A stretch of 64,000 nucleotides of DNA from Branchinecta lynchi (Eukaryota; Arthropoda; Branchiopoda; Anostraca; Branchinectidae), in the NCBI GenBank assembly GCA_023053575.1, contig JAKZAP010000006.1, positions 18,857,280 through 18,921,279 of the forward strand, read 5' to 3'. Positions within the stretch are counted from its first letter, which is position 1; each line of letters begins with the position of its first letter. Below are positions 12,060-41,156 of this stretch, in pieces. The notes beneath the pieces were generated by a model that searched no databases, had not been told where the DNA came from, and was given only the letters and a program-made list of their open reading frames with translations. The position numbers and the translations under genes are program-made.

Positions 12060-12560
12060 CGTTTCTGAGCTTTTGTTACAGACAAAAGCTCTGTCTGTAA
12101 GCCAGGAAAGTTCTTGTTGGAAAATGGGCACCGTTTATCGGTGCGGAGACGGTGCGTAGATTCGATTTCCGGTACCGACAAGAGCTTTGACAAACAATTT
12201 CCTCATTTCGTTTCTGATACTGACGAAAACTCTGTCGGTAAATCATGAAAATGTAGGGAAATCAGCAACGTCTGTCGGTGCACGCATTCCGTTTTCAATA
12301 GCCTACCGACAACAGCTCTTAGGTAAATCAGGAAACTTCTTGTTTGGAAATCGAAGGCGTTTGTCGGTGCGGAGACGGTGCACGGATTCCGTTTTCAGTA
12401 CTGGTAAGAGTTCTGATAAAAAACACTTTCCTAATACCGTTTCTGATACCGACATAAGCTCTGTCGGTAATCAGGAAGCTTCTTGTCCGGAAATCAGAAT
12501 TTTTTGTCGGTGCGGAGATGGTATCGATAAAAGCCTTGTCAGGAAATCAAGCCGATGATG
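12060..12560. repeat. diverged tandem repeats built around CTCTGTCGGTAAATCA
   Basis: Three to four imperfect units alternate GACAAAAGCTCTGTCGGTAA with GTCGGTGCGGAGACGGTG. Short arms GACAAAAGCTCTGTC can form hairpins. Unit length varies from about 100 to 210 bp. Related GTCGGTAAA sequence occurs in the hAT-like element at 23470-23900. Confidence 0.55.
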
Positions 12561-13927
12561 GGATCGTGATATTGATATCTGTTGTTTCATTTTTCGATAC
12601 AATGACCGGGAAAAGTCTTGTCGGTAAAATGGGAACTCTCTTTTTTGGTCTGTTTACATACGGAATTGATAAAAATCGTTAAAATCAGTATTTGTGAACT
12701 ATTCGTCAGTGCGAGAGTTTTTGATGTTGTGACTGGAATATTCTCCTTGGTAAATCCGAAAATGCACTAACCAAATACTTCTTCGTTCCTTTCTGTTCCT
12801 TGACGGTAAACCAACCACACCGGCAAACCTGTTTCCTCGAACTGTTCTTGAGTGATTTCTCTGTTCCCACCCATAAACTGCCCTTTTGGGTTGATCTGGC
12901 CGTTTACCAATTCGGGAAACATTTTATTCAGTGACTTATGAGTTTCAAATTCCCGTTAGTGATACCCCCACCAACTCGGCCCACCGAAGTTGGATCAGGC
13001 AAGGATATCTGAATAACATAATTAGGTCACATGGACGCAGTATTGCAAAGTTTATCTCAATCTTTCAACCGATTTGGTCACTAAGCGTTTCAGAAAACAT
13101 CCAGGACCCACCTCTAATCCCCTCACAGCACTACCATAATGGCAAAAAGAGGTTCGGACACATAAATGGCACATATTTGGCATATGCGTCACTCGAACGG
13201 AGCATTTCCGAAAAATTTACAGTGGGCCTACCGGTCCGGTACCCCTCAGCCCCACCTTCACCCAACAGACGTCAGATCCGATTGGGGCCTCAGATTACTA
13301 GTCTAGGTCCCATGAGTTTTGTACCTATCAAGTTTTATCCAAATCACTCTATCCGTTCGGTCGCTACTCGTATTACAATAGCACTTTATAACGCCCATGC
13401 AACCGTTTGGTTTTTGAAGCGGTTTTTGACCTCCACTGGGTTGTCGGATTTCCTTCGGACTCGAAAGCAGCAAAATTAGGGCATCTCCATCAGCCATCGA
13501 GTTTCCACAAAACTGGATTGCTCGTTCACTTCACGTGTACTTTCATGCAACGCATCCTCGTACCAAGTTTCAACAAAAACTTTACAAACTCATAGATGCT
13601 AAAGTTTTGAACCCCCCAAAAACCGCTTAGTTTACAAGCAAAAAGACAGCCGCGTAAATCTTCAAGCAGTGAAGTAATCTGTTGCAGTGTCTGTCACTAC
13701 TTTTCTGATTTGCAAAACTACTGACTTCATAGTATGTTCCTGGTTCTATGTGATAACCATTGGTGTAAGGAAGTTAATGGCAAATTCATTAATTTCATTA
13801 GAGAAATTAATGAATTTAATGAAAAGGTAAAATATGTTTGTTATATATTGTACCGGGTTTTTGTCAATCGACCTTGTGTCCCCGGCTTGACCCTATTTAT
13901 TTTGATTTTATACAGAAGTGTAAATTA

Positions 13928-13957
13928 AACCTTGAACCTTGAACCTTGAACCTTGAG
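13928..13957 (+). repeat. (AACCTTG)n heptanucleotide, LINE-type 3' tail
   Basis: Four copies of AACCTTG directly after an AT-rich stretch. This is a common 3' terminus of CR1/L2-type LINEs. No coding part can be recognised upstream, so only the tail is supported. Confidence 0.4.
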
Positions 13958-14422
13958 AACCATCTCAGTTCATATGTCACAGATTATTATTAGAACGGTT
14001 GCAAGATGCGTTCACGGGGAACGTGCACCGTTGCTGCGCAGCAGCAACGGCGCTTTTTGTCGGTAAATCATTAAATCTTGTCGGTAAAATTTTAACTTGC
14101 CCCCCCCCCCCCCACGAAAATGGGCTAGTTACGCCACTGGCTGTCAGTGGATGTTACTGGGTGCTGAAGGTCTATAAGTGTGAACTTGTTTTATTTTTCA
14201 TTTCTTGTGAAAACCCACCATAATAATCAATAAACACATGAAAAAGTCATGAACTTCTCACAAGTGAAACAATGGGACCAGTCTCGAATAAGGACTTCTT
14301 ACTAGGTCTATTCATTATTCTTAAGGGGGAGGGAGGGGAGGGGACACCGGGACTCGAAACTCCTTCGTTTGCGCATTTGACAATGTCTTCCACGGAACTT
14401 ATATGTAAAAAAAATCTCCCGC

Positions 14423-16995
14423 TGATGATGATGATGATGCTGATTTTATTAACGCACTTAAGGAGAGGAAATAGTGCAGTAGAAACAAAAAAAAGAGGAA
14501 AAAGTACACTGAGCTTTCAATAATGTAGTAAATGCACAAGATCAAAAAATAAACATTTAAAAGAAGAAAAAAAAGGGACTAATCGGGTCTAAAAAATCTT
14601 CTTCCTAGATGGAGTGCGGAGAAATGGTCAAGGGCAGAAACGTGAAGGTCCTGGGCAATTGAAGATAATTTTGCACAAGGGTCAGAGGGCAAAAAAGTTG
14701 CAGTTATACGGGAATTCCTATAACGTCGAGGAAGGTACAAGAGAAATTTACAATACTTGAAATAATAAGTTCTGATGCGTTTTAAATCTTTTAGCCTCAG
14801 AATACCAAAAATTCCGGAAAGGTTGCAGACAGAGGGAGAACAGAAACTATTATATAAACTACCAAGCGCTTTTCTGTTATACCTTCCTCTATTTGGAACT
14901 ATTTTTCCATATCCGACACGAACGGAATCGTGAACAGCCGAAACAGCGTTATCGCAAATTTTATTTAGAGACTGTGCTATGAACATGCCAAGCCATTTTA
15001 CGGTAGGGGAATTGGGGAGTTTTTCATTTTGAAAAGAAATACCGGAATCTTTTGGGCTGTTGAATTTAAGATACTGACATTTAGAAATGTTAACAGAAAG
15101 GCCAATTTGAGAAAGACCCTGACAAATCGTTTTTATGTTAGATTCTAACCCACTTTTAGTTCGACTGATTAATAGAATGTCGTCTGCATAAGCTATGTAA
15201 TTAATACTTAGGTCTCCAAGAAAAAATGTTGGCAATAAACCTGAGAGGCATTCATAAATGGCACTTTTAAAAACAAAGGGAGATAGGACTCTACCCTGTG
15301 GTACCCCCTTGCTCACAGGAATGGATTCCGAAACCGCCCCTGACCATTTCGCCCGAACAATCGCGTTACGGTACCAAAACCTTAAAACAGAAACAATGGA
15401 AGCATTAACACCCTGACGCAACAAAGAAAGTAGAGCCTGTGAATGTACTACATTATCGAAAGCTCCAGAAATGTCGATTGCACACAGATGAACGGCAAAT
15501 TTTCCAACAGTCGCCTCCTTGAGAATTGTAGACAGAACTCTATGAGCATGGCTGCAACTGAGTCTTTTTTGGAAACCAAATTGGAAGTCGCCGAACTGGC
15601 ACTTCGACGTAATTTCTGGCACTAAAAGATATTCAAAAATTTTGCTGAAGATGCAAGACACTGTAATTGGCCGGAAAGAGCTGCACTGGTTTGGGTTTTT
15701 TCCTTTTTTTATAATTGACGTAATAGTTCCAGAAAGAAAACTGTCTGGAACTATAGACGTTGCCAAAATCATCTGAGATAGCAGCTGTATGTGGAAGATG
15801 AGTTCGGGAGAGCTGAACTTGAAGTGGCTAGAGCAGAGACCGTCGCTGTCAATGGAGGTGCTTTTCAATCGGCGTATAGCTTTCATGACTCCGTCTCTGG
15901 TGACGGTGTAGACTTTTGACTGATTCATTTTGTTCGGAAGAAGTTTTGAAAGGCGCTTGCCAAAAAAACGTTGAAGTAGGCCATCACTAGAGCTGAAAAC
16001 AGAAGAATAGTGGTGCAACCAGTCCTTCATCTGAAGTGGCGACGGAAGCGGAGGAGTGGTTTTGTCAGGACGCAAAACCGATGCCCAATCCTTCTTATTA
16101 GTCGGGAAATCCAAACCCTTAATGCGTATTGACCTAAGGGCCTTTTTGAAATTGCGCTTGGTTTTTTGCTTCAGGTCAAAGACAGTCCCATGCATAGGGC
16201 GACCGCAGGCATTCCATATTTGGTACCAAGTCCGAGCACGGCTTTTAACTTTTTTGATTTCCCGGTCGATTTTCCACAAAGGTTTCCTTGTCCCTATCTT
16301 GACACGCTCAAGAGGGACAGCCATTTCTTCAGCTTGTTTTATACACCATACAATCTGATTGTAATAAGAGTTGATGTCGAGACGGGCTGACTGATGGGGT
16401 ACCAGGGTCTGGAGCAAATGGAAAGGTATTCTTATCGTGGACAAAAGCGTAGTTAGGTACTGCAAAAATATCACTTTGTTGCACCTGTCCCAGTTGCGCT
16501 TTTCATGCCATTTAGGGGGAGTGTTATTCTGTTGGAGAGCAAAGAGTTTTGATCTGAAGCTGCACGAAATACACAAGTGGTCATCGTCAATATTTTCGGT
16601 ATCCACATGGACAAGGCCATCAACTGCATTATCTGACGAAGTTATTATGTGGTCGATGTTTGACGTTCCACTGCCTACATTGTGGATATACGAGTAGTCG
16701 AGGTCTTTTGGTGCTATTTGGTATCCATCAGGTAGGATATCGAGTAGCAGCGTTGATCTAGGGGATGTTTTCAGAATATCGCAGTTCAGATCACCGGCCA
16801 AGATCCATGGAGTTTGTTCATTTGCGATGCTTTTGAGAACCGTCTGGAGTTTCCTGCAAGCATTGGCAAAGGCATTCAAATATTGCGAGTTGCGTCGATT
16901 GCACGGTAGATACACATTAATAACTGCGAAACGATCAGTCTTGACAGCTGACTGAAAACTGAAGAAGTGGCGGCCAACCTGATTCGGATTTTCCG
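14423..16995 (-). mobile_element. 5'-truncated LINE with (CAT)n tail
   Basis: On the - strand, an endonuclease C-terminal half and full reverse transcriptase are followed by an AATAAA-rich 3' region and a short (CAT)n tail at 14425-14440. Truncation at about 16995 cuts the endonuclease. It shares the phrase IVPNRGRYNRKALG and its overall order with the degenerate copy at 29240-31003, so they form one family, distinct from the CCCH LINE. Confidence 0.85.
14579..16915 (-). CDS. LINE endonuclease/reverse transcriptase ORF, 778 codons open
   Basis: No in-frame stop for 778 codons. The frame remains open further 5' to about 16990, where the element is truncated. Seen: GDLNCD and DHIITS (endonuclease), SSFRPITVSCIFSKIFE, DISGAFDNVVHSQALL, GVPQGRVLSPFVF, IAYADDILLIS (YADD at 15190-15179) and a C-terminal thumb-like region ending LGRRFFRPD. 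The clade is uncertain; it is an APE-type non-LTR element. The open frame implies recent insertion. Confidence 0.85.
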   Translation of the reverse strand: MYLPCNRRNSQYLNAFANACRKLQTVLKSIANEQTPWILAGDLNCDILKTSPRSTLLLDILPDGYQIAPKDLDYSYIHNVGSGTSNIDHIITSSDNAVDGLVHVDTENIDDDHLCISCSFRSKLFALQQNNTPPKWHEKRNWDRCNKVIFLQYLTTLLSTIRIPFHLLQTLVPHQSARLDINSYYNQIVWCIKQAEEMAVPLERVKIGTRKPLWKIDREIKKVKSRARTWYQIWNACGRPMHGTVFDLKQKTKRNFKKALRSIRIKGLDFPTNKKDWASVLRPDKTTPPLPSPLQMKDWLHHYSSVFSSSDGLLQRFFGKRLSKLLPNKMNQSKVYTVTRDGVMKAIRRLKSTSIDSDGLCSSHFKFSSPELIFHIQLLSQMILATSIVPDSFLSGTITSIIKKGKNPNQCSSFRPITVSCIFSKIFEYLLVPEITSKCQFGDFQFGFQKRLSCSHAHRVLSTILKEATVGKFAVHLCAIDISGAFDNVVHSQALLSLLRQGVNASIVSVLRFWYRNAIVRAKWSGAVSESIPVSKGVPQGRVLSPFVFKSAIYECLSGLLPTFFLGDLSINYIAYADDILLISRTKSGLESNIKTICQGLSQIGLSVNISKCQYLKFNSPKDSGISFQNEKLPNSPTVKWLGMFIAQSLNKICDNAVSAVHDSVRVGYGKIVPNRGRYNRKALGSLYNSFCSPSVCNLSGIFGILRLKDLKRIRTYYFKYCKFLLYLPRRYRNSRITATFLPSDPCAKLSSIAQDLHVSALDHFSALHLGRRFFRPD

Positions 16996-19066
16996 TATTC
17001 TGGATTCTGGATTCTGATTAGCAGAAAGGAATTCTTTGTAAAACCAATTCATCTAGCCGCCAATGTTCTGGATGTTCTCAACCCTTTGTACAGGGGAAGT
17101 GATCTGAGTGTTAGCTTGGTGTTACTGAGCAAACCACTTCCATAGAGTTCATCTGCTCACCTGCCGAGAGATAAAGTTATACGGGGTGAGACCATAATCT
17201 TGACTGAGTTCCTCGTTTGTGGTCTAACACAGATGAAAATTCGTACAGACACCATACTCAAGCTCAGCATCTTATTTTTCAGCTTTCTTTTTAATTTTTG
17301 GCAATTTTTCCGCGAATATTCGCAATTTTCGCAAGATAAAACGAAGGTATTGAAATTTTGCATCTATACCTGCTGTGTCCTTGTCAGACCAAATACTCCT
17401 CTGGTTGATGAATTCTCTTCCCTAGGCGAGGTGACAAACATAAATCATAAAAGAACCTGAAAAATAAACCCTTTTATGAATGTTTTTTTTTATTGTTTAC
17501 TAATTCTGTGGATTTTTACTTGTAGAGGAGGGAAAGCTACCTTCTGCCGTGTCTTCCCGTCAAGATTTTCGTTTGTAATGCTTTGCAGGGGATATTCTTT
17601 CCCCAAGTATGAGATTTTCCTGCCTAGAGAAATTTTCAGGTTAATCCTATGTGAAACTCTTTGAAGTACTGTGTGATATTGTCAGAAATTCTCCTTTCTT
17701 TACTTGGTGCCCAGCCTAAACAAGGGCACAGTATGCTACTGGGTTACCAGCCAGTCTGAAGTTTTGCAGCCTTCCTCCCAATTTGGGCAGCAAGCACTTT
17801 TAATTTTGACTGTTATAAAAAACGGTGGTTTTGCATCAGTCATATAGGGGCACAGGCACATTTAGAAAAAACAAGTTTCTAAACGGAGTTTTCTCCGTTG
17901 AGAAAACAAGTTTCTCAACGGAGTATGAGCACCAGGCTTCGTTGATCTATGTGGTATGTGTTGTGGGATCTTGTCTTTTTTTCTCCTTCTTTTTTTCTGT
18001 CATACTCCGTTTGTGACTTTCATCTTAAAAATGGGTAATAAATTTCATTCAGTCATATGTTGGGGTAGGCCTATATCCTAGCGTTGGAGAACTCCCATCA
18101 ACAAATTGAGGATTTCTGTATGACAATTGCGCACCTCACAGTTTTACATGTGAGATAACAGTCTTGCACTATTTTTGTATCCTCTTAAGATCTTGGAGAA
18201 TGACAGCCTAACCCGTAAGCTGACAGCAGGTAGAAGAGAGTTTTGTACGACTCCATGAAAGAGCGCCATAAAAATCTGACACCTACTTTGGGAATCCCTT
18301 TTCACTTTTCTTTTCCATCGACCTTAATAATGATAACCCGCGGATAGTCAAGATGAAACGATTTCTGCTTATGATATGCAATTACAGCATATGTTTTCGT
18401 AAAGTCTGCAGATTCTCATGTCCAACAAAATTCTTGCGTTCATTGCCAGGATATTTCAGGCTGCTGTAGAGCTTTAGAGCCAGGTTGAACTGTTTATAGA
18501 GCACAAAAGATAGTAGAAAGTTTCTGTAGCAGTACAGTGACCAAACAAATGGACTCCACCTTGAAGTCCAGTTTGTGAAAACTGTCAATGGGCTTGGCAT
18601 AGTGTAATTAGGTTTTTGAGGTCTGAGCTAGGTGGGTTTTTTCAGTACCTTCATTTTTTGTGCTCCTTAAATTTGTTAATTGCTCCTTAAATTTGTTAAA
18701 GAAGGATTCATCGGCCTAGCGTTTCAGCTTCCTGTTGTCATGCAAAATGGACTGAAAATTATTTTTGGGATTTCTGTTTTAAAAAAATCGTAGTTCATTA
18801 TTTGAATAACTCTGCACATCCTACTATCTTATTCCAAAGGGAAAGCCTGCCGCCTTTTCGTTACTAATAATATTGAGCCAAACTTTGATAGGATCCATGG
18901 TTTGGTTAGTATTTACTACGTAGCTTTTTTGTATTTTTTTTAACCAGATCCGCATTTTTTGTGTGGCCAGTATCCACATGACAATCAGTTTAGTAATCTG
19001 CTAGGAGGTCAACATTACACGACACAATGCAATCAACATTTTTTGTATGGTTCTTTTTTTTTTTAG
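16996..19066. other. non-coding stretch upstream of AMPK exon 1
   Basis: No coding signal. A local repeat ACAAGTTTCTAAACGGAG / ACAAGTTTCTCAACGGAG at 17870-17925 can form a small hairpin around TTTT. CGAATATTCGCAATTTTCGC at 17312 resembles sequence at 11350-11500. Confidence 0.45.
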
Positions 19067-36045
<16,979 letters not shown>

Positions 36046-36243
36046 AAGCTTGCAGAGGTTTATTGTAAATATCCTGACTTTCTCAAGCAGATTTCTCAGT
36101 CATCTTTATTATGAGGACTCCACAAGCTGACTGGACTCCCGATTATCGTTCGATTGTGTGCGGAAAGACTTCGCATTTTTTTTTCTTGTTTCGTTGTGTT
36201 ATTCCACCTGTTATATCCGTCGTGTGGTAATCGTATCGTTAGA

Positions 36244-36249
36244 AATAAA
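36244..36249 (+). terminator. candidate AMPK polyadenylation signal
   Basis: AATAAA lies 199 bases after the AMPK stop codon, in sequence without recognised repeats. The next 300 bases run into poly-C and family A repeats, so this is the natural candidate for transcript end. Confidence 0.45.
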
Positions 36250-36644
36250 CGGATGAAGTATGAGATCTTCGAAATTAAGAGAACTGGGAACCAGCCCAGT
36301 CTTGTCTCGGCAACCCACAAAATGTTAGTTTGTTAGTCGGGTTCACGATCTGTAAGAAAGAACACTACATATGTCTACCTATTAGCTTCACAGTGATGGT
36401 ACCAACAAGGTTTACGGTATGACTGGGTCACGTTCTGGTTACAGCAAACAACCACGGCAGGAACGATATAACCAGCCCCCCCCCCCCCCCCCCGATAAGA
36501 ACTGCTGCTCATCAGACATGGACGTAACGATGGTTGAAAAAGACCAACGTTTCTTTCGGGTAACCGTCTCTCCGCGAAACTGACAAAAGCTACATTCTTT
36601 GTAACCGTATTCCTTATGAATGGTCTCTGGTTTTTACCCGTTTT

Positions 36645-38206
36645 TATGGCACTTGCCTCCGGTCAGTCCGGTGTTTGCGAGTTAGGGTACTTCCGGATGT
36701 GCTAGAACGCCATATCACTAAATTCCGGCTCCTCTCCCTCCTCCCACGATGGTCGGATCGAGCAAGTGACTATTTCCAAGCTAGTTTGGTCCGCTCCGTA
36801 ATATGCCTGCCAAGTGCCAAATACCGGTCACTTTTCAGTCGGTAGGTCAGTCCGGTGTTTGCGAGTTAGAGTACTTCCAGATGTGCTAGGACGATGAAAC
36901 TTGGCAGGCATATTACGGACCCGACCAAACTAGCTTGGAAATAGTCACTTGCTCGATGCGACCATCGTGGGGGGAGGGAGAGGAGCCGGAATCTAGTGAC
37001 ATGCATAACTTTCGAACGGGTGATCGGATCTTAATGAAACTTGATATTTGGAGAGACGTCATGTCTCAGATGTCCCAATGAATGTGGGAGGGGGGGGGGG
37101 GTGCCGGAAATCATGTGACACGCTTCGAGGCGCGGAGCGATCGAGATGGAGCTTGGTAGGAAGATCAAGACCTAGGTACATCATTGACAGACCCGGACCG
37201 AATTCGTGCACTGTGGGGGGAGTTGGAGGGGGTTCCGGAATTCCGGTGCGACGGAGTTAAATTACTTCGAGGTGGGCTAGGACAATGAAACTTGGCAGGT
37301 CATTTAGCGATCCAACCAGATTATCCTGGAAATAGTCAACTTCCCGATCCGACCACCGTGGGTGGAGGGGGAATCTGGAATCTTGAGGAATGTATAACAT
37401 TGGAACGGTCGATCGGATCTTAACGAAATTTGATATTTGGAAAGACCTCGTGTCTCGGATGACCCATTTAAAGTCTGGACCGGATCCGATTTGGGGGAGG
37501 GGGGGGGGGCGGAGACCTTGTGACACGCTTAGAGTGGAGCGATTGGGATGAAACTTGGTGGGAAGGACAATCACAATAACTAGATACGTCAGTGACAGAA
37601 CCGAATCGGATTTGGGCACTGTGGGGGGAGCTAGAGGGGCGAGGAGGGCCAGTCGTAGTCGACCAGTTCTCCGACCCAACCATCGTGGGGGAGTGGAGGG
37701 AGGGGGGATCTGGAATCTTGAGGCATGTATAACTTTTGAACGAGTGGTCGTATATTAACGAAACTTGATATTTGGAACGACCTCGTGTCTAGGATATCCC
37801 GTTTAAAGTCCAGACCGGATCAGATTAATTGGGGGGGGGGGGCGGAAGTCTTGTGACACGCTTAGCGATTGGGATGAAACTTGGTGGGAAGAACAGGAAC
37901 TGGATACATCAGTGACAAAACCGGAACGGGTTCGGGCACTGTGAGGGGAGTTGGTGGGGTGGGGGGGGGGGGGGGTATTTCGATGATGTGCTAGGGTGAT
38001 GAAACTTGGCCTGAACATTAAAAACTTGAAAAGATTGGCTTAGATATTGTCACTTCTCAGATCCGACCATCCCTTAAAGTATTAATCCTAACAATTAAGT
38101 CGATCGATGCTTCTAAGCAAAGTATACATTTTAACTCGAGGGTGTTGCTCAAAAACTAATCTTTAGCACCCTTAAAGTGCGTTTCATAACCGAAAAGTCA
38201 AAACAA
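36645..38206 (+). mobile_element. family A element, left part, in the AMPK/ATP6V0B spacer
   Basis: Starts TTTTTATGGCACTTGCCTCC. Contains about a dozen A-type monomers of about 110 bp, each with a GATGAAACTTGG-like motif and a G tract, then C-type monomers (CCTTAAAGTGCG). It breaks off at 38206; its right end continues at 40494-40888 beyond a nested copy. Confidence 0.65.
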
Positions 38207-40493
38207 GAGCTACGAGCTCATATGGCACTTGTACGAGTAGGATGTACAAGAAAGTAGATGAGAACGTCACAAAATACACCCGCCATCCAAAAATGCGGTT
38301 CGGAAATAGAAATAGGATATTTAGTTTCACTCATTTCTGAGCAGTTCCGGCATCGTCTCGATTGTCTGTAGCAAATGCACATGACTGTTCAAACTTGCAT
38401 CCCAATAAATCCATTTGTTTGATCCTTAGACGTGCTACACGATTTCCGGTACTCACTCTATCTCCACCTACCGTGGCCGAATCTGGTTCGGAATAAAAAA
38501 AATCGACCACCTAAAGCTTCTTCGTTTATACCATCTATCAAGTTTCACTCGAATCTGAGCATTTTTGGAAAGTTCCGGTACCCCCCCCCCCCCCCCTCCC
38601 AACAACGTTGTCGGAGACAGTCCGGGCCCAATCTCTTAATTCCCTGTTCCTGTCCATCAAGTTTGGCTGAAATTGGAGCATAGCCTATCTGCAAGTTTCC
38701 AGTACCCCCCCTACCTTGGCCGAATCCGTCCCAGACGCCAAATAACAAATCTAGGCCGCATAAACTCGGCACTGTCGAATTTGCATCTCATTCGGTCCAT
38801 CCGTTTGGTTTTTGTGCATGTCAAAAGGTCCCCCCACCCCCAATTCCCCTAATCGTGGTCGCATATGGTTCGAACGCATGTTTTACATGTCGAGGCCATC
38901 GATTCGTATCACCCATGAAGTTTCACTCGAATCAGACCACTCGTTCGCAATTTATAGAAGTCAATTTCCATATTTCTCTTCTCTTGCTCCCCCAAAAATG
39001 CTCGGATCTAGGAACGGAAGTTTCCGGGGGTATGTTGTGTCAGGTTCTTAAGTCAAGATAATTCGGGTCGCTAATATGCCTGCAAAGTTTTGTTGTCGTC
39101 TTACATCTGGAACTATTCTAACTCACGACTACCGGAATTCCAGGAAACCCCCTCCAACTCCCCCCACAGAGCCCCGAAACCATCTGGCATGGTCAATTTC
39201 ATCTAGGCCTAATGCTTGTTCCATCCATTAAGTTTCGTCCCAATCCCTCTGCTTTTAGAGTTTCTTGAGTTTTCCACCCCCCCCCCCATCCACACAGGTA
39301 TCGGACCCGACCCAGACGTGACACTGAACGTCCGAGGCGATAGCTCACCAGACAAGTTTCATTCAAATCCGATCACCCGTTCAAAAGTTATGCACGCCAC
39401 TAGATTCCGGACTCGCCATCCACCCACTCCCCCCACGATGGTCGGGTAGGGGAAACGGCTGTTCTCAAGTCAATCTGTTCGGATCCCTGACATACCTGCC
39501 AAGTTTCATCGCCCTAGGACATCAGGAAGTATGCCGAACTCGCGGGATCGCTAGAAATCCGGACTCCCACCCCAACTCCCCCACAGTGCCCTGATCTGGT
39601 CCGGTTATGTCAATGACGTGTCTAGGACCTGTGCTTGTTTTTCCCACCAAGTTTCATCCCGATCCCTCCACTTTAAGCGTTTCTGAAAATTTCCGGTTCT
39701 CTCCTCCAACTACCCCCCGTTTCATCGGATCCGGCCCGGATTTAAAGTGAGATGACTGAGACACGAGGTCATCCTAAATATCAATTTTCATCAAGATCCG
39801 ATCACCCGTTCGCAAGCTAAAAATACCTCAAATTTTGGCTTCACCCTCCCTCCACTCCCCCCCCCCCCAAATTGTCGAATCGGGGAATTGACGATTTCCT
39901 ATTTAATCTGGTCGGGTCCCAGACATGCCTGTCAATTTCCATCGTCCCAGCACAGCAGGAAGCATGGAACTCGCGGGATCACTACAAATTCGGACTTCTC
40001 CCCCCCCAACTCCCCCAAAGTCAGCGGATCCGTTCCGGTTATATCAGTCTCGTATCTAGGACTTTTGCTTGTACTTTCCACCAAGTTTCATCCGGATCCC
40101 TCCACTCTAAGTGTTTTCCAAGATTTCCGGTTTCCCCCTCCAACTCCCCCCAGTGTCACCGGATCCGTTCTGGATTTAAAATGGAGGGTCTGAGACACGA
40201 AGTCCTTTCATGTATCAAGTTTCAGTAAGATCCGATCCCCCGTTCGTAAGCTAAAAATATATCATTTTTCCTATTTTTTTCCGGATTCCCCCTCCCTCCA
40301 CTCCCCTCCAGATGGTCGGATCGAGGAAGCGACAATTTCTAATTTAATCTGGTCCAGTTCCTGATATGCCTGCCAAGTTTCATCGTCCTAGCTTTTCTGG
40401 AAGTGCCCGAACTAGCAAAACCGGGACCGACAGACCGACTGACGGACAGAAATTACAATCGCTATATGGCACTTGAGTAAGCTCAAGTGCCAT
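38207..40493 (-). mobile_element. reverse family A element nested in another family A element
   Basis: Begins AACAAGAGCTACGAGCTCAT and GGCACTTG, ends with the tetranucleotide GACCGACTGACGG and the hairpin CACTTGAGTAAGCTCAAGTG. Carries about 20 monomers with AAGTTTCATC, ATTCCGG and C tracts up to about 18 long. Confidence 0.65.
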
Positions 40494-40888
40494 AAAAATA
40501 CTTTTGACCAAACGATATATATTCATGATCCGCAAGGGCCCATGATCATTTTTGCCTCGAGGATTTTGCTTACAACTGAATTCCTAAAATACAAACAATA
40601 ATTTTGAACAAAATATACATTTTCATGATTCCAATGAGCTCATCATTTGTGCTTCAGGAATGTTCATTACAGATGAATCTCTAGCGCCCTTAAAGTGCGC
40701 ACGACCAAATGCACAAATACAACAGTTTTTACGAACAATATATTCTCGTGATTTCCAGGGACCCATGACCATTCTTGTCTCAAGGGTTTTGCTTACAAAT
40801 GATCACAACAAACCCACGAATTCATGAATTACTACTTTAATCCTCTGAACCAGCCTTGCAAGTGCCATATGAGCTTCCAGCTCTTGTT
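40494..40888 (+). mobile_element. right end of the interrupted family A element
   Basis: C-type monomers (ATGATCCGCAAGGGCCCATG, CCTTAAAGTGCGCA) ending CAAGTGCCATATGAGCTTCC and AGCTCTTGTT. GAGCT/AGCTC can form a small stem-loop just before the end. Confidence 0.6.
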
Positions 40889-41150
40889 TGATTCACTGGT
40901 GACTGCTCTCTAGCGTTAAAACTACTTTCGGACTCGCCAGAATTTGGGCTACCTCAAAAGAACGGACTAACTAGAACCTGGTCGGGAGGCCGGTTCCAGT
41001 GAAGCGTTACTTGGAGATGGTGAGACAAAACAAAACTGTTTATAGAGGTAACTCCCGGGAATTAGTGTGTAAAAAACAGAAACCACTGGGAGTGCGATAA
41101 ACGCGCCTATCGGCATCCATGCCAAACACCATGTTCGCTGCGACTCCGAT

Positions 41151-41156
41151 TTTATT
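41151..41156 (-). terminator. candidate ATP6V0B polyadenylation signal
   Basis: AATAAA on the - strand, 302 bases downstream of the stop codon. Positioned plausibly, but no other 3' end evidence can be read. Confidence 0.35.

Larger units (their letters stand above)
11986..14139. mobile_element. hAT-like non-autonomous element, 2154 bp
   Basis: Ends CAGTGGCGAGACTAG and CTAGTTACGCCACTG are imperfect inverted repeats. Flanks GCTTTCAG (11978-11985) and GCTGTCAG (14140-14147) are an 8-bp duplication with one mismatch. No transposase frame is seen. The interior has diverged GTCGGT-containing repeats (12060-12560), a family A-like fragment (about 12950-13600) and a LINE-type heptanucleotide tail at 13928. 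Confidence 0.75.
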
